64,000 nt of DNA from Arthrobacter sp. CAU 1506 (GTDB taxonomy: Bacteria > Actinomycetota > Actinomycetes > Actinomycetales > Micrococcaceae): the NCBI RefSeq assembly GCF_005047635.1, contig NZ_SUKC01000008.1, forward strand, positions 62,001 through 126,000, read 5' to 3'. Below, piece by piece: positions 26,470 to 34,613 of this stretch. The notes under the pieces were generated by a model. The model did not search any database. It had not been told where the DNA came from and saw only the letters and a list, made by a program, of their open reading frames with translations. Positions within the stretch are counted from its first letter, which is position 1; each line of letters opens with the position of its first letter. Made by a program: the position numbers and the translations under genes.

Positions 26470-26696
26470 CAGGCGGGGTTTCCTTCCGTAACAGGAGCCG
26501 GGGCGCCCTGTTGGCGCTCGGCGATGGTCTGGTCGGCCTTCGACCAGTGGGTGGTCGGGACCTCCCGGATGATCACCGTTGTATTCTCAGGCACCGCGCC
26601 GACGGACTCTTCCGCAGCGCGGTGCAGGGCGCTGACCAGATTCCGCAACTGCTGCGGCGAGCGGCCCTCGGCGATGGATACGTCGATCAGTGGCAT
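26469..26696 (-). CDS. Tautomerase, 4-oxalocrotonate tautomerase family
   Basis: The 75-aa protein starts Met-Pro-Leu-Ile, so removal of Met exposes the catalytic N-terminal Pro. The following pattern (I-D-V-S-I-A-E-G-R-S-P-Q-Q-L-R) and the later V-I-I-R-E-V fit the 4-OT subfamily. These enzymes tautomerise 2-hydroxymuconate-type enols or dehalogenate; the presence of an aldehyde dehydrogenase and hydrolase nearby fits a ring-cleavage pathway. It is 9 bp downstream of the dehydrogenase gene. Confidence 0.88.
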   Translation of the reverse strand: MPLIDVSIAEGRSPQQLRNLVSALHRAAEESVGAVPENTTVIIREVPTTHWSKADQTIAERQQGAPAPVTEGNPA

Positions 26697-26705
26697 GTCT
26701 TCCTC

Positions 26706-28187
26706 CTAGCTGCGCATCACGAACGGGTCCGCGACCGGACCCTCGTCGGTGTTGATCCAGACGCTCTTCAGCCGGGTGTACTCGTGCATGGACTCCATGC
26801 CGTGCTCGATGCCCACGCCGCTGTTCTTGAAGCCTTGCCGCGGCGACATCGGCGACATTGCCCGGTAGGTATTGACCCAGACCGTGCCGGCCTCCAGCCG
26901 CCGGCTCATCCGGTGGGCGCGCGCCAGGTTTTGCGTCCATACCCCGGCGGCCAGCCCGTACTGGGTATCGTTGGCCAGCTGCATCACTTCTTCCTCGGTA
27001 TCGAACGGCATGATGGCGGCCACCGGGCCGAAGATCTCCTCGCGGACCACGCGCATTGAATTGTCGACGCCGGTGAGCACCGTCGGTGCATAGAAGTATC
27101 CCGGGAGCGCGATGTCCGGCCGGCCGCCGCCGGTGAGCACGGTGGCGCCCTCGGAGACGCCCAGCTCCACGTAGGAACCGACCTTTTCCTGCTGCGCGGC
27201 AAATGCCAGCGGACCCAGCTCGGTGTTGTCCTGCAGCGGGTCGCCGATCACGATGCTGCCGGCCCGCTCGGCGACCCGTTCCAGCAGTTCGTCGTAGACG
27301 GACCGGTGCGCAAAGACCCGGCTGCCGGCGATGCAGGTCTGGCCGGCGGCGGCGAAGATGCCCGCCACCACGCCCATTGCCGCATTGGCAACGTTGGCGT
27401 CCTCGAACACGATGTTCGGGCTCTTGCCGCCGAGCTCCAGGGTGGTGCCGATGAACCGGGATGCGGCGGACGCGGCGATCGCCGAACCGGTGGCGGTGGA
27501 ACCGGTGAAGGAGATCTTTGCGATCCCGGGATGGTCCACCAGTGCGGCACCTGCCTCGGCGCCCATTCCGGTGACCACGTTGACCACGCCGTCGGGGAAA
27601 CCGGCTTCGGCCGCCAGTTCGGCGAGCCGCAGGACGGTCCGTGAGGTGTACTCGGAGGGCTTGATGACGATCGTGTTGCCGGCGGCCAGCGCCGGGGCGA
27701 GCTTCGAGGTGGTCAGGGTCAGCGGCGAATTCCATGGCGTGATGGCCCCGACGACGCCCAGCGGTTCGCGCTGCGTGTAGTTGAGGATCGCCGGGTTGGT
27801 GGTGGGGATCTGGCTGCCCTGCACCTTGTCCGCCAGGCCGGCGTAGTAGTAGAAGTACTCCGGCAGCGTAGCCAACTGGCCGCGCATCTCGCGCAGCAGC
27901 TTGCCGTTGTCCTCGGTTTCCATCCGGGCCAGTTCTTCGGCGTTGTCGCCCACCAAGTCGCCGAGCCGGCGCAACAGGTGCCCGCGTTTGGTTTGGCTCA
28001 GGTCGCGCCAGAGGGGGTTTTCGAATGCGGCGCGCGCGGCCGTGACGGCGCGGTCGACGTCGGCCTTGCTGCCACGGGCAGCCGAGTAGAGGACCTCGAG
28101 CGTGGCGGGGTTGGTGCTCTCGAAGTAGGCGCCCTCGGAGGGCGCACTCCAGCCGCCGTCGATGAAGTGGTCGTAATTCCTAGTCAT
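26706..28187 (-). CDS. Aldehyde dehydrogenase
   Basis: The 493-aa protein has all class-I ALDH motifs: TPWNSP with oxyanion Asn153, KPSEYTS, the general base Glu251 in LELGGKSPN, and nucleophile Cys285 in GQTCIAGSR. It most resembles the group acting on semialdehydes from aromatic or heterocyclic ring opening (HpaE, hydroxymuconic-semialdehyde type), but specificity cannot be read from sequence by eye. The start overlaps the upstream alpha/beta hydrolase stop by 8 bp. It converts a pathway aldehyde to acid with NAD(P)+. Confidence 0.93.
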   Translation of the reverse strand: MTRNYDHFIDGGWSAPSEGAYFESTNPATLEVLYSAARGSKADVDRAVTAARAAFENPLWRDLSQTKRGHLLRRLGDLVGDNAEELARMETEDNGKLLREMRGQLATLPEYFYYYAGLADKVQGSQIPTTNPAILNYTQREPLGVVGAITPWNSPLTLTTSKLAPALAAGNTIVIKPSEYTSRTVLRLAELAAEAGFPDGVVNVVTGMGAEAGAALVDHPGIAKISFTGSTATGSAIAASAASRFIGTTLELGGKSPNIVFEDANVANAAMGVVAGIFAAAGQTCIAGSRVFAHRSVYDELLERVAERAGSIVIGDPLQDNTELGPLAFAAQQEKVGSYVELGVSEGATVLTGGGRPDIALPGYFYAPTVLTGVDNSMRVVREEIFGPVAAIMPFDTEEEVMQLANDTQYGLAAGVWTQNLARAHRMSRRLEAGTVWVNTYRAMSPMSPRQGFKNSGVGIEHGMESMHEYTRLKSVWINTDEGPVADPFVMRS

Positions 28188-28932
28188 GCGGATCGTGACT
28201 CGATTCGTTGAGGAAGTCGGTGATGAGGCGCGCCAGTTCGTCCGGGCGCTGCACCGGCAGCATGTGCCGTGTTCCGGCGACGACGGCGGTGCGTGTCCCC
28301 GGGATGGCCTCGCCCAGGCGGCGGGTCATCTCCGGGGTCGAGCCCGGGTCCTGGTCCCCGGTGACCGCCAGCGATGGCACGGCGATGGCGCCCAGTTCGG
28401 CGCCGATCTCGGCGTCTGCGGTGGCGAAGACCCGGTAAGCGTGCAGGTAGGACTGCGGGTCATTGGCCAGTAGCGTGCTGCGGATGCCGTCCACCGTCGC
28501 GGTGTCGGTGGCGGAACCTGCCGGGAACCAGCGCTCAATCGAGGCGGCCACACTGCCGGGAAAGTCGGTCGCGGCGTTCTCCAGCCGGGAGGCGACCGAG
28601 GCCGCCTCCTGCGGGGTCCGCCGGCAGACCGAGCTGACGCTGGTCAGGCTGGCCACCAGCCCGGGCCGGTACCGTGCCAGGTGCTGTGCCACCAGCGCGC
28701 CGAGGGAGAAACCCACCAGGTGCGCCCGCCCCGGCAGCCGGGACGCGACGTCGTCGGCCAGTTCGGCGAGCGTGACCGGCTGTACCAGCCGTGGCTGGCC
28801 GCCGTGGCCGGGCAGGTCGAGTGCCAGCACGGTGCGTTCGCTGGACTCGGCCAGCCGGGGGCTTAGTTGGTCCCACATGGAACGGTCCAGCCCCACGCCG
28901 TGGAGCAGGACGATGGGTAGGTTCGTCTCCAC
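28180..28932 (-). CDS. Alpha/beta hydrolase of the catabolic operon
   Basis: The 250-aa protein carries the alpha/beta-hydrolase oxyanion motif LLHGVGLDRSMW, the nucleophile elbow VGFSLGALVAQ, the acidic residue in TGDQDPGSTPE, and the base in GTRHMLPVQRP. It is of the size of MhpC, PcaD and related hydrolases. In this context it would hydrolyse an ester, enol-lactone or ring-fission intermediate. It sits 2 bp from the PF06684 gene upstream and overlaps the aldehyde dehydrogenase gene downstream. Confidence 0.88.
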   Translation of the reverse strand: METNLPIVLLHGVGLDRSMWDQLSPRLAESSERTVLALDLPGHGGQPRLVQPVTLAELADDVASRLPGRAHLVGFSLGALVAQHLARYRPGLVASLTSVSSVCRRTPQEAASVASRLENAATDFPGSVAASIERWFPAGSATDTATVDGIRSTLLANDPQSYLHAYRVFATADAEIGAELGAIAVPSLAVTGDQDPGSTPEMTRRLGEAIPGTRTAVVAGTRHMLPVQRPDELARLITDFLNESSHDPHD

Positions 28933-28934
28933 GG

Positions 28935-29486
28935 TTACTGTTCGGTGGCCAAAGGTGCCAGCCGCTGCTGCGGGCGGCCCTGCGAGGCGGCGGCCAGCGC
29001 GATCACGATCTCGCCAGGATGCGGCGCGTCGGCGAGCCGGACCTCGATGCTCTGGTGGTGCGAGCGGATGGTCGCGTCGGTGACGTGCTTGAGCGGTATG
29101 TCGAAGGTGACTCCGGCCGGACCGCGCTTTTCCACGGCTGGCAGCAGCGTGGTGGCGTTCGCGGCATTGCGGAAGTGGTCGCCGAACTTGAGGGTGTGGA
29201 TGAGCGCCGAGCCGTGCTCAATCTCGCCCTCCAGCCCTACAATTGCGGCCTTGCCGTAGGCTTCCACCGTGCCGCCGAGCGCCTTGACCACGCGCGGGGC
29301 CAACAGCTCGCCCACCTTGGAGGCTGCCTCGTCGATGCCGGCGGTCAGGTCTTCGACGAATCCCTGGCCGTGCCAGGGATTGTCGATGACCGCCGCGACG
29401 ACGGCGACCCGGGCGTTGGGTTCGACCGGGCGGCCGCCCTCGGTGAGGGTTTCTTCGGTCAGCGTGACGATCTTGCGGACGTTCAT
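28935..29486 (-). CDS. 'Amino acid synthesis' family protein (PF06684), paralogue 1
   Basis: The 183-aa protein belongs to the family once named 'amino acid synthesis' (DUF1185): MNVRKIVTLTEETLTEGGRP, the AVVAAVIDNPW motif, the central YGKAAIVGLEGEIEHGSALIHT segment, and the acidic-hydrophobic C-terminus GEIVIALAAASQGRP. The biochemical function of the family is not established to my knowledge. The start codon overlaps the stop of a second, diverged member (ATGA). Two copies in one operon suggest a heteromer. The start at 29486 is used because the upstream extension is antisense-like. Confidence 0.82.
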   Translation of the reverse strand: MNVRKIVTLTEETLTEGGRPVEPNARVAVVAAVIDNPWHGQGFVEDLTAGIDEAASKVGELLAPRVVKALGGTVEAYGKAAIVGLEGEIEHGSALIHTLKFGDHFRNAANATTLLPAVEKRGPAGVTFDIPLKHVTDATIRSHHQSIEVRLADAPHPGEIVIALAAASQGRPQQRLAPLATEQ

Positions 29487-30115
29487 GCGGTGGCTCCTTC
29501 GAGGATGCGGGATGTGACGGCGGGGTCGGTGCTGCGGTCGCCGATTCGGGCGTGCGGGCGCGGGCCGGTGGACGCCGCGGCAACCACCACGATCTCGTCC
29601 GGCCGGGGCCCGTCGGAGATCCGTGCGGTGATGGTCTGGTAGTGGCTGCGGGTGGACGCCTGGTTCTTGTGCCACATCGGCACCACCAGCGCCTCGCCGG
29701 CCCCGGCCCGGTCGTCGGCGAAGCAGATGATGGACGTTCCTTCCAGGAACTCGCGCACGAGGTTGCCGAAGTACGGCGTATGGATCATGGCTCCGGCATG
29801 TTCGATTTCGCCTGACGTGCCGACGATGGCGGCCTTGCCGAACGCCTCGATCCGTTCTGCGCCGCCGAGCCCGGCAATCAGCCGGTCGGTCAGCAGCCGG
29901 GCCACCACCGGGGCGATCATTTTCGACGCCGGCGCCAGATCAGTCTCCGGCGGCGTCCCGATCCACGGGTTGGCAATCACCGCCGCGGCGGTCGCCCGGA
30001 ACACCGGAGCCGAAGCCACGGCACCGTTTTCCTGCAGCACTTCTTCTTGGTAGTAGACGATCTTTCGGAGGCCGGCCTGTCCGCCGGAGGCAGCCGGATC
30101 GGTGCTGCTAGTCAA
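29483..30115 (-). CDS. 'Amino acid synthesis' family protein (PF06684), paralogue 2
   Basis: The 210-aa protein aligns by eye with its neighbour throughout (LRKIVYYQEEVLQENG, AAAVIANPWIG, FGKAAIVGTSGEIEHAGAMIHT, DEIVVVAAASTGPRPHAR). It has an N-terminal extension of about 15 residues and a C-terminal tail beyond the family core. The first codon is TTG if the start is at 30115, which overlaps the LLM gene stop by 8 bp; an internal start near LRKIV cannot be excluded. Strong conservation of the GEIEHxxAMIHT block implies an active or binding site. Confidence 0.8.
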   Translation of the reverse strand: MTSSTDPAASGGQAGLRKIVYYQEEVLQENGAVASAPVFRATAAAVIANPWIGTPPETDLAPASKMIAPVVARLLTDRLIAGLGGAERIEAFGKAAIVGTSGEIEHAGAMIHTPYFGNLVREFLEGTSIICFADDRAGAGEALVVPMWHKNQASTRSHYQTITARISDGPRPDEIVVVAAASTGPRPHARIGDRSTDPAVTSRILEGATA

Positions 30116-31226
30116 AATGGGGCTTCACTTTCTCGGAGAACAGCTCCAGGCTGCGCATGGCCTTCTGGTGCTTCAGGCCGGGGTGGGTGGTCCAGAGCAT
30201 CATGTGCTCCAGGCCGACCTCGCGCTGCAGCTCCTGGATCTTCTCGGTGACGTATTCCGGTGTGCCTACCAGCATGTTGCGGTCCATCAGCATGTCGAAG
30301 TCCAGCGTGTGCGCGTCGGTGAGTTCTTCGCCCTCTTCCATCAGGTTGGACAAGCCGCGCCAGTGGGTGATCCAGCGGTAGGTGTTCATCACGGCTTCTT
30401 CGAATTCTTCGCGCGCCTGTTCCATGGTGTCGGCCACGTACACGTCGCGGACCAGCGCGATGCCCTCGCCCAGTGGAACCTCGCGGCCCTGGGCCTGCGC
30501 GGCGTGCTCGCGGTACAGCTCGAAGCGGCCCTTGAGCGCGGAGACCGGCGGCAGCCAGAAGATGCCCTGCACGCCGTTCTGGGCGGCACCGATGATGGAC
30601 CGCGGGGTGTCGATGACCTGCCACAGCGGCAGCTTCGGCTGCAGCGGCCGGGGAGTCACCGCCATCTTGGTGATCACACCGTCTTCGGTGTACTCAGGGG
30701 TGGCAGGAGACAGCGGGTGATTCCACTTCACGCCTGGGGCAGGGAACTCGTAGAACTCGCCCTTGTGGCTGAAGAAGTCGTTGTACCAGGCCTTGTCCAG
30801 GATCTCCATGGTCTCGGCGAACAACGCCCGGTTCTTCTCCTGGTCGCGCGGATCGGCCGCCGGGTTGAGGTTCAGTGCCTCGCGACCGTACAGGCCGCGG
30901 CCGACGCCGACCTCGAGCCGGCCGTCGGAGAGCTGGTCGAGCAGTGCCAGGTCCTCGGCCAGCCGCAGCGGATGCCAGAACGTGACGATCGAAGCGGCCT
31001 GGCCAATGCGGATCTTCGAGGTGCGGGCCGCAATGTCCACGCCCATCAGGATGGGATTCGGAGTCAGTTCCTGGCCCTCGTGGCCGAAGTGGTGTTCGGT
31101 GTACCAAGTGGACCAGAAGCCGTACTTCTCGGCGGCCACCGCGTACTCGCGGGCGTCCTTCATATGCTGGTTGTAGTTGCCCAAGTCGCCGGGGGCGCCG
31201 AGGCCATGGAAGATGGAAAAGCGCAT
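30108..31226 (-). CDS. LLM-class flavin-dependent monooxygenase (RutA-like role)
   Basis: This 372-aa protein is of the bacterial luciferase-like superfamily: MRFSIFHGLGAPGDLGNYNQH, the WYTEHHFGHEG motif (flavin and substrate region), the IGQAASIVTFWHPLRLAEDLALLDQLSDGRLEVGVGRG barrel motif, and the GTPEYVTEKI helix. The start at 31226 is preceded by AAAGGACC. LLM monooxygenases need reduced flavin from a partner reductase; a flavin reductase fusion is encoded on the divergent arm. In the Rut pathway and in pyridine degradation by Arthrobacter such enzymes open an N-heterocycle. Function here is inferred. Confidence 0.88.
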   Translation of the reverse strand: MRFSIFHGLGAPGDLGNYNQHMKDAREYAVAAEKYGFWSTWYTEHHFGHEGQELTPNPILMGVDIAARTSKIRIGQAASIVTFWHPLRLAEDLALLDQLSDGRLEVGVGRGLYGREALNLNPAADPRDQEKNRALFAETMEILDKAWYNDFFSHKGEFYEFPAPGVKWNHPLSPATPEYTEDGVITKMAVTPRPLQPKLPLWQVIDTPRSIIGAAQNGVQGIFWLPPVSALKGRFELYREHAAQAQGREVPLGEGIALVRDVYVADTMEQAREEFEEAVMNTYRWITHWRGLSNLMEEGEELTDAHTLDFDMLMDRNMLVGTPEYVTEKIQELQREVGLEHMMLWTTHPGLKHQKAMRSLELFSEKVKPHFD

Positions 31227-31274
31227 GGTTGGTCCTTTCACAGGGCTGAGAAGCCCGGATGATGATGTAGAAGG

Positions 31275-31961
31275 TCAGTCGTTTCGGGTCCGCGAGTCGG
31301 TCAGGACTTCACGCGAGGATGCGTAGACGTGGTTGCGCATGGCCGCTTCGGCGCCGAAGTGGTCCTTGTCCTTGATCATCTCCAGCACCGTCCGGTGTTC
31401 GGCGGTCGATGCGATGATCCGGCCGGGGTGCCCGGCGGTGCGCAGGACCAGCCGGTGGTAGGCCAACTGGTTCATCAGGCGGCCGTAATGTTCGGTCAGC
31501 TTGTTGTTGTCGGCGCCTAGGATGATGGTCTGGTGGAACTCATGCACCAGCGCCGCATAGCGCTCGGCGTCGCCTGAGGCGGCCGCTTCGTCGGACTCCT
31601 CCAAGTTGCGTTCCAGGACCGCAAGCTCGCGTACAGGTCCGCGGCGGGCCAGCAGGCCGGCGGCGAGCCCTTCGAAGCTCTCCTTGAGCTGGAACAGTTC
31701 GACGATCTCGCGTCGAGTGGGTTCGCGGACGAAGGTCCCGACTTTCGGCCGGATCTCCACCAGCCCTTCGTGCTGCAGCTGCTTCAGCGCTTCGCGTATC
31801 GGCGTGCGGCTCACGTCGAATTCCTGGGCGAGGAACACCTCGGACACGGGAGCGCCGGGAGGGAAGTCACCGCCCAGGATGAGCGTCCGGACTCGGTCGA
31901 GGAGCGGCAGGTCGTGGACGGGAACGGTCAGGCCCTGCTCGGTGGTGAAGGTCTCTTGCAT
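31275..31961 (-). CDS. GntR-family regulator (FCD subfamily)
   Basis: This 228-aa protein has the winged-helix DNA-binding domain at residues about 18-82 (LGGDFPPGAPVSEVFLAQEFDVSRTPIREALKQL) and a helical FCD ligand domain with the DAERYAALVHEFHQTI and H-R-T-V-L motif. It is the first gene of the eight-gene minus-strand operon, so it likely autoregulates and controls both divergent arms. Two direct repeats that overlap its start are candidate operator sites. The inducer is probably the pathway substrate or an intermediate. Confidence 0.93.
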   Translation of the reverse strand: MQETFTTEQGLTVPVHDLPLLDRVRTLILGGDFPPGAPVSEVFLAQEFDVSRTPIREALKQLQHEGLVEIRPKVGTFVREPTRREIVELFQLKESFEGLAAGLLARRGPVRELAVLERNLEESDEAAASGDAERYAALVHEFHQTIILGADNNKLTEHYGRLMNQLAYHRLVLRTAGHPGRIIASTAEHRTVLEMIKDKDHFGAEAAMRNHVYASSREVLTDSRTRND

Positions 31962-31988
31962 ACATCAGAGATTATGTTGCATGCATGA
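31956..31988. promoter_or_regulatory. Candidate GntR operator, direct repeat TTGCATRCATSA
   Basis: TTGCATACATCA (31956-31967) and TTGCATGCATGA (31977-31988) match at 10 of 12 positions, with a 21-bp period (two helix turns). Each contains a TGCATRCA palindromic core. The first overlaps the gntR start codon. The period is consistent with two GntR dimers on one DNA face. Confidence 0.45.
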
Positions 31989-32061
31989 AGTCGTCAAGGG
32001 TTAGCAGCAAAATCGCGACAATTCCGGTGTTTGCGTGGTCTCTACGGGAAATTTGAGATTG

Positions 32062-32089
32062 TTGTTGACCTTCTCTGGTGATCTACATT
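32062..32089 (+). promoter_or_regulatory. Putative promoter of the flavin reductase arm
   Basis: TTGTTG (32062-32067), a 16-bp spacer and TACATT (32084-32089) resemble a sigma-A promoter. The expected start of transcription at about 32096 is only a few bases before the ATG at 32102, where no Shine-Dalgarno sequence is seen, which suggests a leaderless message. Confidence 0.45.
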
Positions 32090-32101
32090 ACGCTCACTGC
32101 C

Positions 32102-33049
32102 ATGCAACAGACTTTCGATAGTGCAGTGGCAAGTGTCTGGGCGGCGGCGTGGGACCGCGGTGAAGTCGAAGCGCTCGAGGCGTTGGCGACACCGGACTAC
32201 ATCAGGATCAGCAAGGGCAGCGGCAAGAGCATGAGCCTCGAGCAACTGCAGCAGGACATCCGGGAGGTCCGACAGGCCTTCCCGGACCTGGCCACCACCG
32301 TGGATGCCGTGGTTGTCGACGGCGACACCGCGGCCATCTTCTGGACCTCAACCGGAACCCACCGGGCCTCTTTCATGGGGGTGCCGCCAACCGGCCGTCG
32401 GGTGCAGACCCGCGGTTCCAATTTCGTGACCATGGAAAGCGGCCGGATCAAGCAGGAGACGGTGACCTGGGATAGCAGTGAGCTGCTGGGATCGCTCGGT
32501 ATTCGACACCTGGGTGACGCACTCGCAGAGGCGGGCACCGGCGTCGTTGTTGATTCACTCTCCGGGGAGCCGGACCCGGAGATCATGAAGACGTTCAACC
32601 GGCAGTTTGTTACCGGCGTGACCGTGGTGACGACCACTGAGGGGGAAACTCCGAAGGGTCTGGCCGTGAACGCCTACGCCTCCGTGTCGCTGGAACCGCC
32701 GCTGGTGATGGTCTGCATCCAAAAGACCTCGTCCACCTACCCGGCCCTGTTCGCCTCCACCCACTTGGGCATCAACATCCTCAGCAACCGGCAGCAGGGC
32801 ACCGTTTCCACCTTCGCGTCCAAGGCCGCGGACAAATTCGCCGAGACCGACTGGCACGCCGGCCCCAACGGTTCCCCGCTGCTGGATGGTTCCTCGGCCG
32901 CGCTGGAAGCCGAGATCCGGGAACGTTTCCAAGCCAAGACCCACACCATCTTCATCTGCCGCGTGCGGCACGCCGAGGTCACCGACGCCGCGCCCATGGT
33001 CTACCAGGCCGGCCGGTTTTACGACAGCGAAGGCCTGTCCCCGCTGTAA
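32102..33049 (+). CDS. Fusion of SnoaL-like domain with flavin reductase (NAD(P)H:flavin, RutF-like)
   Basis: The 315-aa product has two parts. Residues 1 to about 145 form a SnoaL/NTF2-like fold (VWAAAWDRGEVEALEALATPDYI and the later TGTHRASFMGVPPTGRRVQTRG, typical of ester cyclase-type SnoaL proteins). Residues about 160-310 form a flavin reductase domain (MKTFNRQFVTGVTVVTT, GLAVNAYASVSLEPPLVMVCIQ, LGINILSNRQQ, GRFYD). The reductase would supply reduced flavin to the LLM monooxygenase encoded divergently. The NTF2-like domain is unusual for a flavin reductase; it may bind a substrate or the monooxygenase. The ATG at 32102 is preferred over an upstream GTG at 32078. Confidence 0.88.
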   Translation: MQQTFDSAVASVWAAAWDRGEVEALEALATPDYIRISKGSGKSMSLEQLQQDIREVRQAFPDLATTVDAVVVDGDTAAIFWTSTGTHRASFMGVPPTGRRVQTRGSNFVTMESGRIKQETVTWDSSELLGSLGIRHLGDALAEAGTGVVVDSLSGEPDPEIMKTFNRQFVTGVTVVTTTEGETPKGLAVNAYASVSLEPPLVMVCIQKTSSTYPALFASTHLGINILSNRQQGTVSTFASKAADKFAETDWHAGPNGSPLLDGSSAALEAEIRERFQAKTHTIFICRVRHAEVTDAAPMVYQAGRFYDSEGLSPL

Positions 33050-33182
33050 CCACCGACCATCGGACGCGGACTTCACCGCGAACAAGCGCACCGCCCCCGG
33101 GCAGGCAATGATGCCGACCGGGCCGTTCCATCCGACTGCCCACAGGGGCCGCCGGTACCGATCGAGAATCTAAGGGACCACA

Positions 33183-34610
33183 GTGAACACTCAAGCCAAC
33201 AGCGTGCCCGTCGGGGAGGACAGCATCGCTGAAGACCGGGGCTACCGCGACAGCCTCACAAAGATCGAGCCGTACGGCATCGAGCATATTCCGGACGTGG
33301 AACGCCACGGCAAGCCTCGCTCGCAGTTCTTCCTCTGGTTCGCCGCAGGGATGAACTTCCCGCTGGTGGTGCTGGGCTTCAGCGCCGCCTACTTCGGCCT
33401 GCCGTTCTGGTCGGCAGTTCTGGCCATCCTGGGGGCCGGCCTGATCGCCGCCGCGGTTATGGGCTACCTCTCCGGCATGGGCGTCCGGCTCGGTATCCCG
33501 CAGCAGATGCAGGCCCGCGGCCCCCTGGGCTTCATCGGCAACCTGCTGCCGGTGGCCTACGTCAATGTATTCGCCGGCGTGGGCTGGGCCTCCGTCACGG
33601 TGATTCTTGGCGGGCAGGCTATCGGGCTGCTCACCGGAATGCCGTTCTGGCTCTCGGCCCTGGCCCTGATGCTGCTGCAGCTCGGCGTGGCCGTGATGGG
33701 CTACAACCTGATCCACTTCCTGCAGCGGGTGCTCTCCTTCGTGCTGCTGGCCGGCTTCATCTTCGTCACAGTCGTGACGGTGGCCTCCGGCAAGATCGTC
33801 AACACCCCCAACCCCGACGCCGAAGGCTTCCTGGGCGTGGGCGGCTGGATCATTTTCTTCGGCTACTTCTTCTCCTACATCGTCGCGTGGATGCCGTTCG
33901 CCTCCGACTACTCCCGCTACCTGCCCAACAGCGCCACCAACCGCCGCGGCGCCGGTTGGTTCACCATGCTGGGCAACTTCATCACGCTGTCCTGGATGGG
34001 CATCCTGGGCGCGCTGCTCGGCTCCACCGCCACCTCTTCCGACACCATTGCGGCGCTGGACGAACTGATGGGCCCGTGGGCCATCATCGGATTGGGCATC
34101 GTGGCGCTGTCCTCCTTTACGCAGAACTTCCTGAACGTCTACGGCGGAGCCATCTCCATCCAGACCATGGGCGTGCCGGTCAGCCGCCATGTCGCCGTCG
34201 TCTTCATCTGCATCGCCTCGTACTTGGTGGCGCTCTGGGGTCAGCACGGGTTCTATGACGGCTTCACCGCATTCCTGAACCTGACCGCCTACTGCATTGC
34301 GCCGTACGTGGCGGTGCTGATCTGCGATTACCTGTTGGGCGGACGCCGAAGCCAGCAGGGCATCCAGGAGCTCTACGACAAGTCGCGGAAGTTCGAATGG
34401 GGCTTCATCGCTTGGGCGGCCGGTGTGCTGGGCTCCTCGCCGTTCTGGATTTCCGCCATCTACACTGGCCCTGTTGCAGCAGCTTTCCCGCAGATCGGCG
34501 ACCTGTCGTTCTACGTTGGCGCCGCGATCGCGACCGTGGTTTACCTGGTGACCTACCGGTTGCCGCGGCTGTCCGGGCGTCCGCTGCTCATCGCCGACAA
34601 GGAGGGCTAG
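33183..34610 (+). CDS. NCS1-family nucleobase/hydantoin permease
   Basis: The 475-aa protein has twelve membrane segments. NCS1 signatures are visible: GIEHIPDVERHGKPRSQFFLWF before helix 1, the QAIGLLTGMPFW region, the PFASDYSRYLP motif in helix 6 and following loop, and TAYCIAPYVAVLICDYLLGGR. Family members import uracil, cytosine, allantoin, hydantoins or other N-heterocycles. The GTG start follows TAAGGGACCACA. It is 133 bp from the flavin reductase gene and 3 bp from the cysteine hydrolase gene, so the three genes are probably co-transcribed. Confidence 0.9.
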   Translation: MNTQANSVPVGEDSIAEDRGYRDSLTKIEPYGIEHIPDVERHGKPRSQFFLWFAAGMNFPLVVLGFSAAYFGLPFWSAVLAILGAGLIAAAVMGYLSGMGVRLGIPQQMQARGPLGFIGNLLPVAYVNVFAGVGWASVTVILGGQAIGLLTGMPFWLSALALMLLQLGVAVMGYNLIHFLQRVLSFVLLAGFIFVTVVTVASGKIVNTPNPDAEGFLGVGGWIIFFGYFFSYIVAWMPFASDYSRYLPNSATNRRGAGWFTMLGNFITLSWMGILGALLGSTATSSDTIAALDELMGPWAIIGLGIVALSSFTQNFLNVYGGAISIQTMGVPVSRHVAVVFICIASYLVALWGQHGFYDGFTAFLNLTAYCIAPYVAVLICDYLLGGRRSQQGIQELYDKSRKFEWGFIAWAAGVLGSSPFWISAIYTGPVAAAFPQIGDLSFYVGAAIATVVYLVTYRLPRLSGRPLLIADKEG

Positions 34611-34613
34611 GAC

